A DNA stretch of 64,000 nt, from positions 62,001-126,000 of the forward strand of contig NZ_JWLI01000001.1 of the NCBI RefSeq assembly GCF_000813965.1. The letters run 5' to 3'. The notes under the pieces were generated by a model. It was not told the DNA's origin, did not search any database, and saw only the letters and a program-made list of their open reading frames with translations. Source of the DNA: Leisingera sp. ANG-M7. Its GTDB lineage: Bacteria > Pseudomonadota > Alphaproteobacteria > Rhodobacterales > Rhodobacteraceae. A program made the position numbers and the translations under genes. Of this stretch, positions 41,728 through 51,060 are shown piece by piece. Positions within the stretch are counted from its first letter, which is position 1. Every line of letters begins with the position of its first letter.

Positions 41728-44685
41728 TCAGCCGCCCATCGACCACCAGCCGCGGCGCTTGGGCTTGGGCGGGGATGCCGGTTCCGGCTCCGCCTCCGCA
41801 CCGGCCATCGCGGGCTCCGGCTGTTTTTCTTCCTGCACAGGTGCAGCCTCTTCTGCGACAGGCTCTTCAGCGGCGGGTTCTGCTTCCGCCTCTGGCTCTG
41901 CAGCAGCGGTTTCCGCTTCGGCTTCTTCAGCGCTTTCTGTGGAGGCCTCTTCAGTCTCTGCCGACGCTTCCTCTTGCGCAGGGGCTTCTTCGGCGACTGC
42001 AGTTGCGGCTTCAGCCTCGGCAGCGGGCTCCGCTACAGGTTCTGCGGCCTCAGCCACCGGTGCGTCAGCTGCCTCGGCAGCCTCCTCAGCCGCCACCGGC
42101 GCCTCAGCAGCTTCAACCGGCGCCGCCTCTTCGGCTGCGGCTTCTTCACCAGCAGCGGTTTCCGCCTCTGCAGGCTTGGCCTTCGGCTTGCGCGAGCGGG
42201 TACGGGTGCGGGAGCGTTTCTTCCCCTTCACCTCTTCCGCAGGTGCTTCCTCGCCTTCACCAGCAGGCTCGGACGCCTCGGCAGCTTCTTCCTTGGGCTG
42301 TTCCTGGTCGTCAGACGCCTCTTCGCCAGTCTCGCCAGCCTCACCGTTCTGAGACTGCTCGCCATTGCCACCCTTCCGACGGCGGCGGCGGCGGCGCTTG
42401 CGCTTGGGCTTGTCGTCCTGAGATGTGTCTTCATGCGCTTCCGTTTCGGAAACAGCAGTACTCTCTTCCTCGTCCTGCTTGGTCTCTTCCGCATCCACCT
42501 GATCCATGATCGAGGTGTCCACAGAAACCACAGGCGCGGTTGCCGCCGGAACGGTACGCGACGCGGTCTTGAATTTCTCAAGCACAAAGTCCGGGCTGAC
42601 CAGATGCGCGTCGCCTTCGATACGCACGGACAGGCCGTAGCGCGCCTCGATCTGGGCGATGTGCTCGCGTTTCTGGTTCATCAGGAAGTTGGCGATAGAC
42701 ACCGGGCAGCGCACCAGCACTTCGCGGGAGCGGCGGCGGGTGCCCTCTTCCTCGATCTGACGCAGGATCGACAGCGCCATCGAATCGTCGGAGCGGATCA
42801 GACCAGTGCCATGGCAGTGCGGGCACGGCGCGGTGGTGGCCTCGATCATGCCGGGACGCAGGCGCTGGCGCGACATTTCCATCAGGCCAAAGCCCGAGAT
42901 CCGGCCCACCTGGATGCGGGCACGGTCGGTCTTCAGCTTGTCCTTCATGCGCTTTTCGACGGCGGCGTTGTTCTTGCGCTCGTCCATGTCGATGAAGTCG
43001 ATCACGATCAGACCGGCAAGGTCGCGCAGGCGCAGCTGGCGCGCCACCTCTTCGGCGGCCTCCAGGTTGGTCTTGAGCGCGGTTTCCTCGATCGAGCCTT
43101 CCTTGGTGGCGCGGCCGGAGTTCACGTCGATCGCCACCAGCGCCTCGGTCACGCCGATCACGATGTAGCCGCCGGATTTCAGCTGCACTGTCGGGTTGAA
43201 CATGCCCGCCAGGTAGCTTTCCACCTGGAAGCGCGCAAACAGCGGCAGCCCGTCCTGGTAGTGCTTCACATTCTTGGCGTGGGACGGCATGATCATCTTC
43301 ATGAAGTCCTTGGCGATGCGGTACCCGCGGTCGCCTTCCACCAGAACCTCGTCGATTTCGCGGCTGTAGAGGTCGCGGATCGAGCGTTTGATCAGGTCGC
43401 CTTCTTCATAGATCTTGGCCGGTGCGATGGATTTCAGCGTCAGCTCGCGGATCTGCTCCCACAGGCGCTGCAGGTATTCATAGTCGCGCTTGATCTCGGA
43501 CTTGGTGCGCTTGGCACCGGCGGTGCGCACGATCAGGCCCGCGCCGGTCGGCACGTCCAGTTCGGTTGCAATGTCCTTCAGTTTCTTGCGGTCGGCTGCG
43601 TTGGTGATCTTGCGGGAGATGCCGCCGCCACGGGCGGTGTTGGGCATCAGCACGCAGTAGCGGCCGGCCAGCGACAAATAGGTGGTCAGCGCCGCGCCTT
43701 TGTTGCCGCGCTCTTCCTTGACGACCTGCACCAGCAGTACCTGGCGCACCTTGATCACTTCCTGGATCTTGTAGCGGCGCGGACGCGGTTTGCGCGGCGG
43801 ACGGATGTCTTCGCTGTCGTCCTCGTCGGCAACCGACTCGATGCTTTCGTCCTTGGAGGTGGCATCTGCACGGCTGGTTTCGCCGTCGTCATCGCCTTCC
43901 TCGTCGCCGTCAGCAGCGCCCTCTTCTGCCTGAACATCTTCAGCAGCGGCCGTTTCATCTGCAGCCGCAGTTTCTGCCTCAGCTTCGGCTTCGCCAGCTT
44001 CAACCGCGGCGTCTTCAGCCGGTGCCTCGGCGATCTCTTCTGCAGCGTCCTCCGCAACGGCGTCGGTCTCTTCTGCATCCCGTGCAGCCTCTGCGGCCTC
44101 GCCCTCTTCCGGCTCTTCCACCGGGGTGTCGGCGACACGTTCCATCGGCGAGGAACCTTCCGGAACCTCGGCGAGTTCTGCCGGGACGTCCGCAGCTTCT
44201 GTGCTGTCGGTCAGATCAATGGTTTCCATACCAGCGATTTCACTGGCCGCCGCCTCAGAGGCCTCGACCTCCTTGGTTTCCACGGCATCCTTGGACGACG
44301 CCTTAGCTGCCTTGGCAGAGGATTTAGAGCGGCGCGAGCGCTTGGGCTTGGCCGGTTTTTCTTCCTCGTCTTCGTCGCGGGCGCGCATCGCCTCGGCATA
44401 GGCGCGCTCTTCCTCCATCAGGGCCTCACGGTCCGCGACGGGGATCTGGTAGTAATCCGGGTGGATCTCCGAAAACGCCAGGAAACCATGACGGTTTCCG
44501 CCATAGTCCACAAAGGCCGCCTGCAGGGACGGTTCGACGCGGGTTACTTTTGCGAGGTAGATGTTGCCAGCAAGCTGGCGTTTGTTTTCGGATTCAAAGT
44601 CGAACTCCTCAACCTTGTTTCCATCGACCACCACAACGCGGGTTTCTTCCGCGTGGGTGGCGTCAATAAGCATCTTCTTTGCCAT
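41728..44685 (-). CDS. rne: Ribonuclease E
   Basis: The endonuclease core of the RNA degradosome; the 985 residues start MAKKMLIDATHAEETRVV (start 44685; the frame to 44700 adds five residues). Order: S1 RNA-binding domain split by a long Glu/Ala-rich insertion (about 105-305), a catalytic DNase I-like domain (IDVNSGRATKEG and VIDFIDMDERKN with the catalytic Asp residues), the zinc-link CPHCHGTG (about 633), then a low-complexity C-terminal half. That half alternates acidic tracts and Arg-rich patches (KRKRRRRRRRKGG, RSRTRTRSRKPKAK), expected to bind RNA and partners. The acidic insertion within S1 is known from alphaproteobacterial RNase E. A long leader precedes the gene. Confidence 0.96.
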   Translation of the reverse strand: MAKKMLIDATHAEETRVVVVDGNKVEEFDFESENKRQLAGNIYLAKVTRVEPSLQAAFVDYGGNRHGFLAFSEIHPDYYQIPVADREALMEEERAYAEAMRARDEDEEEKPAKPKRSRRSKSSAKAAKASSKDAVETKEVEASEAAASEIAGMETIDLTDSTEAADVPAELAEVPEGSSPMERVADTPVEEPEEGEAAEAARDAEETDAVAEDAAEEIAEAPAEDAAVEAGEAEAEAETAAADETAAAEDVQAEEGAADGDEEGDDDGETSRADATSKDESIESVADEDDSEDIRPPRKPRPRRYKIQEVIKVRQVLLVQVVKEERGNKGAALTTYLSLAGRYCVLMPNTARGGGISRKITNAADRKKLKDIATELDVPTGAGLIVRTAGAKRTKSEIKRDYEYLQRLWEQIRELTLKSIAPAKIYEEGDLIKRSIRDLYSREIDEVLVEGDRGYRIAKDFMKMIMPSHAKNVKHYQDGLPLFARFQVESYLAGMFNPTVQLKSGGYIVIGVTEALVAIDVNSGRATKEGSIEETALKTNLEAAEEVARQLRLRDLAGLIVIDFIDMDERKNNAAVEKRMKDKLKTDRARIQVGRISGFGLMEMSRQRLRPGMIEATTAPCPHCHGTGLIRSDDSMALSILRQIEEEGTRRRSREVLVRCPVSIANFLMNQKREHIAQIEARYGLSVRIEGDAHLVSPDFVLEKFKTASRTVPAATAPVVSVDTSIMDQVDAEETKQDEEESTAVSETEAHEDTSQDDKPKRKRRRRRRRKGGNGEQSQNGEAGETGEEASDDQEQPKEEAAEASEPAGEGEEAPAEEVKGKKRSRTRTRSRKPKAKPAEAETAAGEEAAAEEAAPVEAAEAPVAAEEAAEAADAPVAEAAEPVAEPAAEAEAATAVAEEAPAQEEASAETEEASTESAEEAEAETAAAEPEAEAEPAAEEPVAEEAAPVQEEKQPEPAMAGAEAEPEPASPPKPKRRGWWSMGG

Positions 44686-45072
44686 GGTTCCTTGGTGCAC
44701 CTGCCCTGTGCGCCCGCAAGCCTCCTGCTTCCAGGCGGCCGCGCGCGTTTCGGGTGGTGTCTTGTCAGGGCGATAATGGACGGCGCGGTGCAGCAGGTGG
44801 TCCCGGGGTCTATGCCCGGCCTTCCTGCCTCAGTGCTCTTCGCTCTCGCGCGCGTCATCGCGGTTCTTCTCCGGCAGCCGGGCGTGCCCGTGCCTGCCTT
44901 GTTATCCCTGCACCGGCGGTAATTCCGGTTTGGGCGCTAAACTGCCCTCTTGGTTCAAGAGGGCCAATCGGTCTGGCTGCTGCTTTCTCGGATCATGCCG
45001 GACAAAAGCAAAAGCCAGCGAAACTCTTCAGAACGGGCGGATCCATATGCCGGTTTCCAGCCCGTTGCGCCA

Positions 45073-45101
45073 GCATAAGGCCTGTGGATAGGTAATGACA
45101 A
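45073..45101 (-). promoter_or_regulatory. Candidate sigma-70 promoter of rne
   Basis: On the minus strand TTGTCA (45101-45096), a 17-base spacer and TTATGC (45078-45073). It would give a leader of roughly 380 bases before the rne start at 44685. Confidence 0.5.
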
Positions 45102-45133
45102 TGGACATTCGTCATCGGCGGCCTGAAAATGCA

Positions 45134-45162
45134 AACGGCCTGCCCCTAACAGGCAAGCCGTT
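45134..45162 (-). terminator. Terminator-like hairpin after the dctD-like gene
   Basis: AACGGC-CTGCC (45134-45144) pairs with GGCA-AGCCGTT (45152-45162) with one mismatch. It lies 111 bases past the stop and has only a short T-run. Confidence 0.5.
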
Positions 45163-45272
45163 AATTTTTAGTTAGTTTCCAAGGCCGTGCCGAAAACCAA
45201 CCCAAGCTCAGAAACCAAGGACCAGCGCTTTCCTGCCCGATATTGGCGTCAGGAAACGGCTTACTCCAGAAG

Positions 45273-46610
45273 TCAGGCCAGGTAGTCCGAACGCTGCAGG
45301 CCGTATTTCGCCATTTTCTCGTTCAGCGTCCGGCGCGGCAGGCACAGCTCGTCCATCACGCTGGCAATCGAGCCTTTGTGGCGGCGCATAGTATTGTCGA
45401 TAAGCATCCGCTCGAACGCTTCCACGTACTCCTTCAAAGGCTTGCCCTCGGTGGTCATCACCGGCTGCATTTCCTCGTGATCGGACATCAAGAGCGACGC
45501 AATGGTGCCAGAGCCGCGGCGCGACTGCAGCACAGCACGTTCCGCGATGTTGATCAGCTGGCGCACGTTGCCCGGCCAGGGCGCCTGCAGCAGCTGCGCG
45601 GCTTCCTGGGCGCTCACCTGCGGCGCGTCGCAGCCGTATTCCTCGGAAAACTGCTCGCTGAGGCGGGTGAAAAGAGTCAGGATATCCTCGCCGCGCTGAC
45701 GCAGCGGCGGCACGGTGATGCGCAGGGCTGCCAGGCGGTAGAACAGATCCGGGCGCAGCGCGTCCTCACAGGTCTTGCCCGCTTCCTGCAGGTTGGAGAT
45801 AGCAACAATCCGGGTTTCAGCCGGGGTGCCCTGCTCATTGATCACACTCAGCAGTTTGGCCTGCAGGGTTTCTGACAGCGCGTCGATGTCCTCCAGTACC
45901 AGGGTGCCACCGCGGGCCTCTTCGATGGCAGGCAGCATGCTGTCTTCGGGCAGCATCGGACCGAATAGACGCTTGGCCAGCGCCTCCTCCTCCAAAGCAG
46001 CGCAGGAAATCAGCACGAACTTCTTGCCTGCACGGCTTCCAACCGCATGCAGCGCGTGAGCCACCAGTGTCTTGCCAGTGCCGGTCTCGCCGTCAATCAG
46101 CACATGGCCGTCGGCCTGGCCCAAGTCCAGAATATCCTCGCGCAGCCGCTCCATCACCGGGCTCTGGCCGATCAGCTTTTTCATGATCTGGCCGCCGTCG
46201 GACAGTTCGCGCCGCAGCACTCGGTTGTCGAGCGTCAGCCGGCGTGCACCAGTGGCGCGTTTGGCAAGCTCCGACATACGATCCGGATTGAAAGGCTTTT
46301 CCAGGAAATCGAAGGCACCGACGCGCATCGCTTCCACCGCCATCGGCACATCGCCATGGCCGGTGATCATGATCACCGGCAGGGCGCTGTCACTGCCCAT
46401 CAGCTTCTTCAGGAACTGCATGCCATCCATGCCCGGCATCTTGATGTCGGAGATCACGATACCCGGATAATCCGGGCCGAGCACCTTCAGCGCTTCCTCG
46501 GCGCTGGAGAAAGTCTCCGTGTCATAGCCAGACAGCGCCAGCCACTGGCTGATCGACTGCCGCATATCCTGTTCGTCGTCCACGATCGCGATTTTCATAG
46601 CCTGGGCCAT
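45273..46610 (-). CDS. DctD-like response regulator lacking the GAFTGA motif
   Basis: 445 residues: a receiver domain (phospho-acceptor Asp in ISDIKMPGMDG, about residue 57), an AAA+ domain with Walker A GETGTGKTLVA (about 168-178) and a Walker B-like GGTLVLEDID, the arginine-finger region RPDLFYRLAALRI, and a C-terminal Fis-type helix-turn-helix (CLPRRTLNEKMAKYGL). The L1 loop that carries GAFTGA in sigma-54 activators is replaced by a short stretch (LFGPMLPEDSM), so direct sigma-54 activation is doubtful. Start 46610 has AGGAG. Just downstream of a DctB-like kinase gene; 30 bases apart. Confidence 0.88.
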   Translation of the reverse strand: MAQAMKIAIVDDEQDMRQSISQWLALSGYDTETFSSAEEALKVLGPDYPGIVISDIKMPGMDGMQFLKKLMGSDSALPVIMITGHGDVPMAVEAMRVGAFDFLEKPFNPDRMSELAKRATGARRLTLDNRVLRRELSDGGQIMKKLIGQSPVMERLREDILDLGQADGHVLIDGETGTGKTLVAHALHAVGSRAGKKFVLISCAALEEEALAKRLFGPMLPEDSMLPAIEEARGGTLVLEDIDALSETLQAKLLSVINEQGTPAETRIVAISNLQEAGKTCEDALRPDLFYRLAALRITVPPLRQRGEDILTLFTRLSEQFSEEYGCDAPQVSAQEAAQLLQAPWPGNVRQLINIAERAVLQSRRGSGTIASLLMSDHEEMQPVMTTEGKPLKEYVEAFERMLIDNTMRRHKGSIASVMDELCLPRRTLNEKMAKYGLQRSDYLA

Positions 46611-46640
46611 GCGCGTTCACTCCTAATCACTCCGCGCTGC

Positions 46641-48413
46641 CTATTCGGCAGCTTCGATACCGTCCACCAGGACCGGCAATTGCATTTCAAAGACCGCCCC
46701 GCCGTTCTGCCCGTTGCGGGCGGTCAGCCGTCCCCCAAGGTCGTTGACGATCCCCGAGGAGATGGCAAGCCCCAATCCAACCCCGTCGCCGGGCTGCTTG
46801 GTGGTGTAAAAAGGCTCAAACAGATTGTCGAAGTCCTTGATACCCATCCCGTTGTCACGCACCGACAGGGTTGCTGTCTCACCCGCTGCCAGCAGGATTT
46901 CCACCTCAGGGTCCGCCACGGATTTGGTGGCGTCCAGCGCATTGCGCAAGAGGTTGACCATCACCTGTTCCAGCCGCATCCGGTCGCCCATTACCATAAC
47001 AGGTTCTTCCGGCAGGATGCGGGTTATTTTCACATGGCGCTGGCGCAGCTGCGGCTCCATCATCGACAGGCTGGAGGCCAGCGCATCGCCCAAGTTTACA
47101 GGGCTGAACGCGTCGCCGCCCTTGCGCGCGTAGGATTTGAGCTGCCGTGTGATTGCGCCCATCCGCTCGATCAGATCATCAATGCGCCCGAAGGAGGCCA
47201 GCGCCTCGTCCGGACGGTTCCGGTTCAGCAGCAGACGCGCACCGGCCAGATAGGTTTTCATCGCCGCAAGCGGCTGGTTCAGCTCGTGGCTGACAGCGGC
47301 AGACATTTCACCCAAAGCCGCCAGTTTTGAGCTCTGAGCCAGGCTTTGCTCCGCCACGGCAAGGGTCTTTTGCATGCGTTCACGCTCGGCGATTTCCCGC
47401 TGAAGGCGAGCGTTCAATACGCGAAGCTCTGCCGACTCGCGCTGGAACAGCGCCATGCGCAGCGCGGTCTTACGGCTGAGCGCATAGAAGGCCAGCGCCA
47501 GAAGGATGGCGAATCCCATGATTTCCAGCGCCAGTACCGCATTTACCCGTTCGCGGACGGATGAATAGGTGGTGAAAGTGGCCATACGCCACCCTTGGAA
47601 CGGGACCCGGGTTTCCAGCCGCATCACGGCTTCGCCCTGCAGGTAGGCATCCGGCGGTAACGCCGTCCAGTCCGTGGTGGCGCGGATCGCCCGCTGGATG
47701 GCACCTTCGGGCGTTTGCAGGGTCAGGGCGTCGGCCTCCTGCAGCCCGCGCCAGCGCGCCTCTGTTGCGAGGATGATATTGCCGGTGCTGTCGGTGACCA
47801 GAACCGCATCCGAGATCCCTGCCCAGGCGCGCTCGAACTTCTGCAGGTCGACTTCAACCACAATCGCCCCCAGCACCCCCGTCGCATCGATCACACGGCG
47901 GGAATAGGTGAAGCGGTACCCGCCCACTTCTCTTGGGATGACGGAAAACACCGTCGACTTTGCGCGCACCGCATCGACGAAATAGGCGGCGTTGCGGTGG
48001 CTTTCCCCCAGCCGGTTGCGATCGGTCGCCGCCACCGTGCGCCCGTCTTGCGCCAGCAGCATGATTGAGGCCGCGCCGATTTCATCGACAAAGGAAATCA
48101 GCCGCTGGGTCGACAGGGAAAAATCACTGGACTGAAGCGCAGAGATCAACGTTTGGTCGCGGGCCAGAAGCTGCGGCACGATGGCGTGCTGGCGCAGCTC
48201 GCTCAGCAGGTTGCCGGAGTACAGCGCCAGCCGCAGCTCAGCGCGGTTGCGGGTGCTTTCGGTGAAACGGTGGGTCAGCGCCCGGTTGGTGGTCCAGACC
48301 GTGACTGCAGCCACAGCCATGAACAATACAAGCGCAAGCCGCGCCCGCCACGAAATCGTGCGGGATCCGGACTTGGGCTTGTTTTTGGTCTCATCAGAGC
48401 GCGTGGCGGTCAT
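46641..48413 (-). CDS. DctB-like sensor histidine kinase
   Basis: A 590-residue membrane kinase. Two transmembrane segments (about residues 25-45 and 300-320) flank a periplasmic double-Cache-like region of the DctB type, with a cytoplasmic coiled coil, a dimerisation/phosphoacceptor helix with the His in AAVSHELNQPLAAMKTYL (about residue 375) and a C-terminal ATPase domain (NLLRNALDAT, DNGMGI, GVGLGLAIS). DctB senses C4-dicarboxylates and phosphorylates DctD. No dctP, dctQ or dctM genes lie in the window, so the ligand could be different. Confidence 0.9.
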   Translation of the reverse strand: MTATRSDETKNKPKSGSRTISWRARLALVLFMAVAAVTVWTTNRALTHRFTESTRNRAELRLALYSGNLLSELRQHAIVPQLLARDQTLISALQSSDFSLSTQRLISFVDEIGAASIMLLAQDGRTVAATDRNRLGESHRNAAYFVDAVRAKSTVFSVIPREVGGYRFTYSRRVIDATGVLGAIVVEVDLQKFERAWAGISDAVLVTDSTGNIILATEARWRGLQEADALTLQTPEGAIQRAIRATTDWTALPPDAYLQGEAVMRLETRVPFQGWRMATFTTYSSVRERVNAVLALEIMGFAILLALAFYALSRKTALRMALFQRESAELRVLNARLQREIAERERMQKTLAVAEQSLAQSSKLAALGEMSAAVSHELNQPLAAMKTYLAGARLLLNRNRPDEALASFGRIDDLIERMGAITRQLKSYARKGGDAFSPVNLGDALASSLSMMEPQLRQRHVKITRILPEEPVMVMGDRMRLEQVMVNLLRNALDATKSVADPEVEILLAAGETATLSVRDNGMGIKDFDNLFEPFYTTKQPGDGVGLGLAISSGIVNDLGGRLTARNGQNGGAVFEMQLPVLVDGIEAAE

Positions 48414-48449
48414 AAAGATACCCTATGACCGCCACGGCATATCCTCAAG

Positions 48450-49118
48450 TCACGCAGCGGTGACCATCCCCGCCAATGCGCGGAAGACTGCCGCGCCGTC
48501 GGTGCCGCCGTGGCCCTCGTCCGCGGCCCGTTCCGGGTGCGGCATCATGCCAAGAACACGGCGGTTTTCCGACAGGATGCCGGCAATGTCAGCGACCGAC
48601 CCATTCGGATTTTCTTCGTATGTAAAGGCCACGCGGTCCTGATCCTGCAGCGCCTTCACGGTTTCCGCATCAGCAAAGTAATTGCCGTCGTGGTGGGCAA
48701 TCGGCACACCGATCACATCACCTGCATTGTAGCCCTGGGTAAAGACGCTCTCGGAGGTCGCCACCTTCAGGTTCACGGTGCGGCAGATATACTTCAGCCC
48801 CGCATTGCGCAGCAGTGCGCCCGGCAGCACGCCGGTTTCGGTCAGGATCTGAAAGCCGTTGCAGACGCCAATCGCGTAACCGCCGCGGTCCGCATGCTCA
48901 ATCACAGCCTTGCAGATCGGCGACTGGGCTGCGATGGCGCCGCAACGCAGGTAATCGCCATAGGAAAACCCGCCCGGCACGCCGACGATGTCCACGCCCT
49001 CGGGCAGCGTGCTGTCCTTGTGCCAGACCATCGACACGTCGAAACCGGCCTGCTCAAACGCCACCGCCAGATCGCGGTCGCAGTTCGAACCCGGGAAAAC
49101 AACAACCGCCGCCTTCAT
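48450..49118 (-). CDS. purQ: Phosphoribosylformylglycinamidine synthase subunit PurQ
   Basis: Glutaminase subunit that feeds ammonia to PurL in step four of purine synthesis. The 222 residues start [18 protein letters not shown]; class I glutamine amidotransferase with the catalytic Cys in [12 protein letters not shown] (about residue 86) and the His/Glu region near PHPERAA. The start at 49118 overlaps the purS stop by one base (TGATG); the longer frame to 49175 runs over purS. Confidence 0.97.
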   Translation of the reverse strand: MKAAVVVFPGSNCDRDLAVAFEQAGFDVSMVWHKDSTLPEGVDIVGVPGGFSYGDYLRCGAIAAQSPICKAVIEHADRGGYAIGVCNGFQILTETGVLPGALLRNAGLKYICRTVNLKVATSESVFTQGYNAGDVIGVPIAHHDGNYFADAETVKALQDQDRVAFTYEENPNGSVADIAGILSENRRVLGMMPHPERAADEGHGGTDGAAVFRALAGMVTAA

Positions 49119-49348
49119 CAGGCCATCTCGATGCTGTAGGATTCGATCACGGTGTTGGCCAGCAGCTTCTCGCACATCGCTGTCACGTCTGCCTCGGTGG
49201 CGCCTTCGGCCAGGTCCAGATCAATCACCTTGCCCTGACGCACACCCTCGACCTTGTCGAAGCCCAGAGCGCCAAGCGCGTGGCGCACGGCCTCGCCCTG
49301 CGGATCCAGAACCCCGTTCTTCAGCATCACATGCACCCGTGCCTTCAT
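49118..49348 (-). CDS. purS: Phosphoribosylformylglycinamidine synthase subunit PurS
   Basis: A 76-residue structural subunit of the three-part FGAM synthase (PurS-PurQ-PurL), starting [21 protein letters not shown]. It dimerises and bridges PurL and PurQ. One-base overlap with purQ, and preceded by about 100 bases carrying the purC terminator and a dispersed repeat. Confidence 0.96.
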   Translation of the reverse strand: MKARVHVMLKNGVLDPQGEAVRHALGALGFDKVEGVRQGKVIDLDLAEGATEADVTAMCEKLLANTVIESYSIEMA

Positions 49349-49389
49349 CGCATCATCCCTCAGGTTTTCGATGGCGAAGCCCTGCCGGG

Positions 49390-49410
49390 CTTCATCTTTT
49401 CAAAAATACT
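49390..49410 (+). repeat. Dispersed intergenic repeat, copy 3
   Basis: TTCATCTTTTCAAAAATACTC, sharing the TTCATCT start and the AAATA block with the copies at 11163, 28614 and 55226. It lies between purC and purS, opposite to their transcript, and abuts the purC terminator. Confidence 0.6.
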
Positions 49411-49445
49411 CAAAGACCCGCGGCGCTGCAGGCGCTGCGGGTCTT
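49411..49445 (-). terminator. Hairpin terminator between purC and purS
   Basis: Perfect outer arms AAAGACCCGC (49411-49420) and GCGGGTCTTT (49436-49445), with an inner GCGC/GCGC pair. On the minus strand it is followed by GAGTATTTTTG. It may reduce read-through from purC into purS-purQ. Confidence 0.65.
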
Positions 49446-49449
49446 TATC

Positions 49450-50211
49450 TCAGTTCACCAGCGTCGGTTTGCCCGGCGCGGGCGGATTGTTCGGCATCAC
49501 ACCCAGACGGCGTGCCACTTCGCTGTAGGCATCCGTGAGGCTGCCCAGGTCGCGGCGGAACACGTCCTTGTCCAACTTCTGGCCGGTCTTGATGTCCCAC
49601 AGACGGCAGCTGTCGGGGCTGATCTCGTCAGCAATCACCAGGCGCTGGAAGTCGCCCTCGTAGATCCGGCCGATCTCGATCTTGAAGTCGACAAGCCGGA
49701 TACCCACAGCCAGGAACACACCGGACAGGAAGTCGTTCACGCGCAGCGCCAGGCTCAGGATATCATCCATGTCCTGCTGGCTGGCCCAGCCGAAGGCAGC
49801 GATATGCTCTTCGGTGACCAGCGGATCGCCCAGGGCATCATCCTTGTAGCAGTATTCCACCACCGGGCGCGGCAGCTGGGTTCCCTCGTCGATGCCCAGG
49901 CGCTTGGAGATCGAACCGGCCGCATAGTTGCGCACAATCACTTCCAGCGGAATGATCTCGCAGCTGCGCACCAATTGCTCGCGCATGTTGAGGCGCTTGA
50001 GGAAATGGGTCGGGACGCCGATCTGCGCCAGGCCGAGCATAAAGAACTCGCTCAGGATGTTGTTCAGGACACCCTTGCCCTCAATCACGTCGTGTTTTTC
50101 GGCGTTGAAGGCGGTGGCGTCATCCTTGAAATACTGCACGATAGTGCCGGGCTCGGGGCCCTCGTACAAAGTCTTGGCCTTGCCTTCGTAAATCTTCTTG
50201 CGACGCGCCAT
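49450..50211 (-). CDS. purC: SAICAR synthetase
   Basis: Joins CAIR with aspartate in purine synthesis. The 253 residues include [13 protein letters not shown] at the N-terminus, the catalytic region [14 protein letters not shown] and the C-terminal DFKIEIGRI segment of the family. Usual length. Followed by a hairpin and then purS-purQ on the same strand. Confidence 0.97.
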   Translation of the reverse strand: MARRKKIYEGKAKTLYEGPEPGTIVQYFKDDATAFNAEKHDVIEGKGVLNNILSEFFMLGLAQIGVPTHFLKRLNMREQLVRSCEIIPLEVIVRNYAAGSISKRLGIDEGTQLPRPVVEYCYKDDALGDPLVTEEHIAAFGWASQQDMDDILSLALRVNDFLSGVFLAVGIRLVDFKIEIGRIYEGDFQRLVIADEISPDSCRLWDIKTGQKLDKDVFRRDLGSLTDAYSEVARRLGVMPNNPPAPGKPTLVN

Positions 50212-50482
50212 TGGGAACCTTTCGGGTCAATGCCGGGAATCCGGCCCTGCGATGTGCCGCTCTCATAGTGCAAGGGGGCCTCAGCCGCAAGCTTGCAGCG
50301 GCGCGGCGCACCGATACAAGGCAATCCCTCCGCAGCTTGCCGCAGCAGGCACAAGGCCCGCAACGCCGGCACTGCCCGGGAACATCGAAACTAAGGCCTT
50401 ATCCGGCAAAGTTTTTTCTTGCCCTGCCCCCCTATCACGCTCCTATCATAGATGGGGTTCAACCGGTTAATGAGGATGCACC

Positions 50483-50800
50483 ATGACAACATTTGACGAC
50501 CGCGAGCAGGCATTTGAAGCCAAATTTGCCCACGACGAAGAGATGCAATTCAATGCGCAGGCGCGCTGCAACAAAATGCTGGGCCTGTGGGCCGCTGGCT
50601 TGCTGGGGCTGAGCGGCACGGACGCCGATACATTTGCCGGAACCGTCGTGGCCGCGGATCTGGAAGAGGCAGGCCACGAGGACGTTGTGCGCAAGCTGGA
50701 AGACGCGTTGCAGGGCAAAGCCTCCGCGGATGAAATCAGGGCGAAACGCGCCGAACTGCTTCCGCAGGCGAAAGACCAGATCCTGAGCGAGGCTGGCTGA
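50483..50800 (+). CDS. DUF1476 protein, F1-ATPase inhibitor zeta subunit-like
   Basis: 105 residues: MTTFDDREQAFEAKFAHDEEMQFNA, a helical bundle continuing KMLGLWAAGLLGLSGTDADTFA. This DUF1476 pattern is the zeta subunit that inhibits the F1 ATPase of alphaproteobacteria such as Paracoccus. The N-terminal segment (about 1-20) is the inhibitory part in that family. It stands alone; no ATP synthase genes are in the window. A G/C-rich inverted repeat (GCCGCGG / CCGCGGC, 50821-50851) follows. Confidence 0.88.
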   Translation: MTTFDDREQAFEAKFAHDEEMQFNAQARCNKMLGLWAAGLLGLSGTDADTFAGTVVAADLEEAGHEDVVRKLEDALQGKASADEIRAKRAELLPQAKDQILSEAG

Positions 50801-51060
50801 GGCCCTTTGGCGGCTGGCGGGCCGCGGCTTTAACCTTTTGTTTGCCGCGGCAGAAGATTTTAAGGCTGAACACGGCTGCTTGTGCTTTAAGCCATGCCGC
50901 ATATCATCCTGCGGCGGCGGCTTTGCGGCAGCTTGTCAGTGATTTCATAATGAAGATGAGGAAAATGAAATTGCCCCTGCCCGCCTGGCGTGAGACAGGG
51001 GAAGACCACAATTTTGCCGCCCTGCCTGCAGGGGCGGCGCGCTGACACGGGACACAACTG
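50801..51060. other. 260-base leader region of the homocysteine methyltransferase gene
   Basis: Contains CCCCTG/CAGGGG (50972-51001) and CCCTGC/GCAGGG (51023-51036) hairpins. I looked for SAM-II, SAM/SAH and cobalamin riboswitch landmarks and found none that convinced me. A short frame (50842-51045) is unsupported. Confidence 0.4.

Larger units (their letters stand above)
44686..45272. other. 587-base gap: rne leader and promoter region
   Basis: From the promoter-like site at 45073-45101 to the start is about 380 bases of untranslated leader, containing a perfect 8-bp hairpin GCCCTCTT / AAGAGGGC (44944-44964). The rest holds the terminator of the dctD-like gene (45134-45162). No convincing small gene. 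Confidence 0.6.

Noticed and set aside
41974-44922. A 982-codon plus-strand frame opposite rne
   Set aside because: It mirrors the Glu/Ala-rich RNase E gene; GC-rich codons make the opposite strand open. No ribosome site, no family, and rne is certain.
50842-51045. A 67-codon plus-strand frame before the homocysteine methyltransferase
   Set aside because: No ribosome site and it overlaps the hairpin-rich leader; no conserved protein pattern.
50801-51060. Possible SAM or cobalamin riboswitch upstream of the homocysteine methyltransferase
   Set aside because: Hairpins exist but no SAM-II, SAM/SAH or B12-box landmarks were found; a covariance search would settle it.
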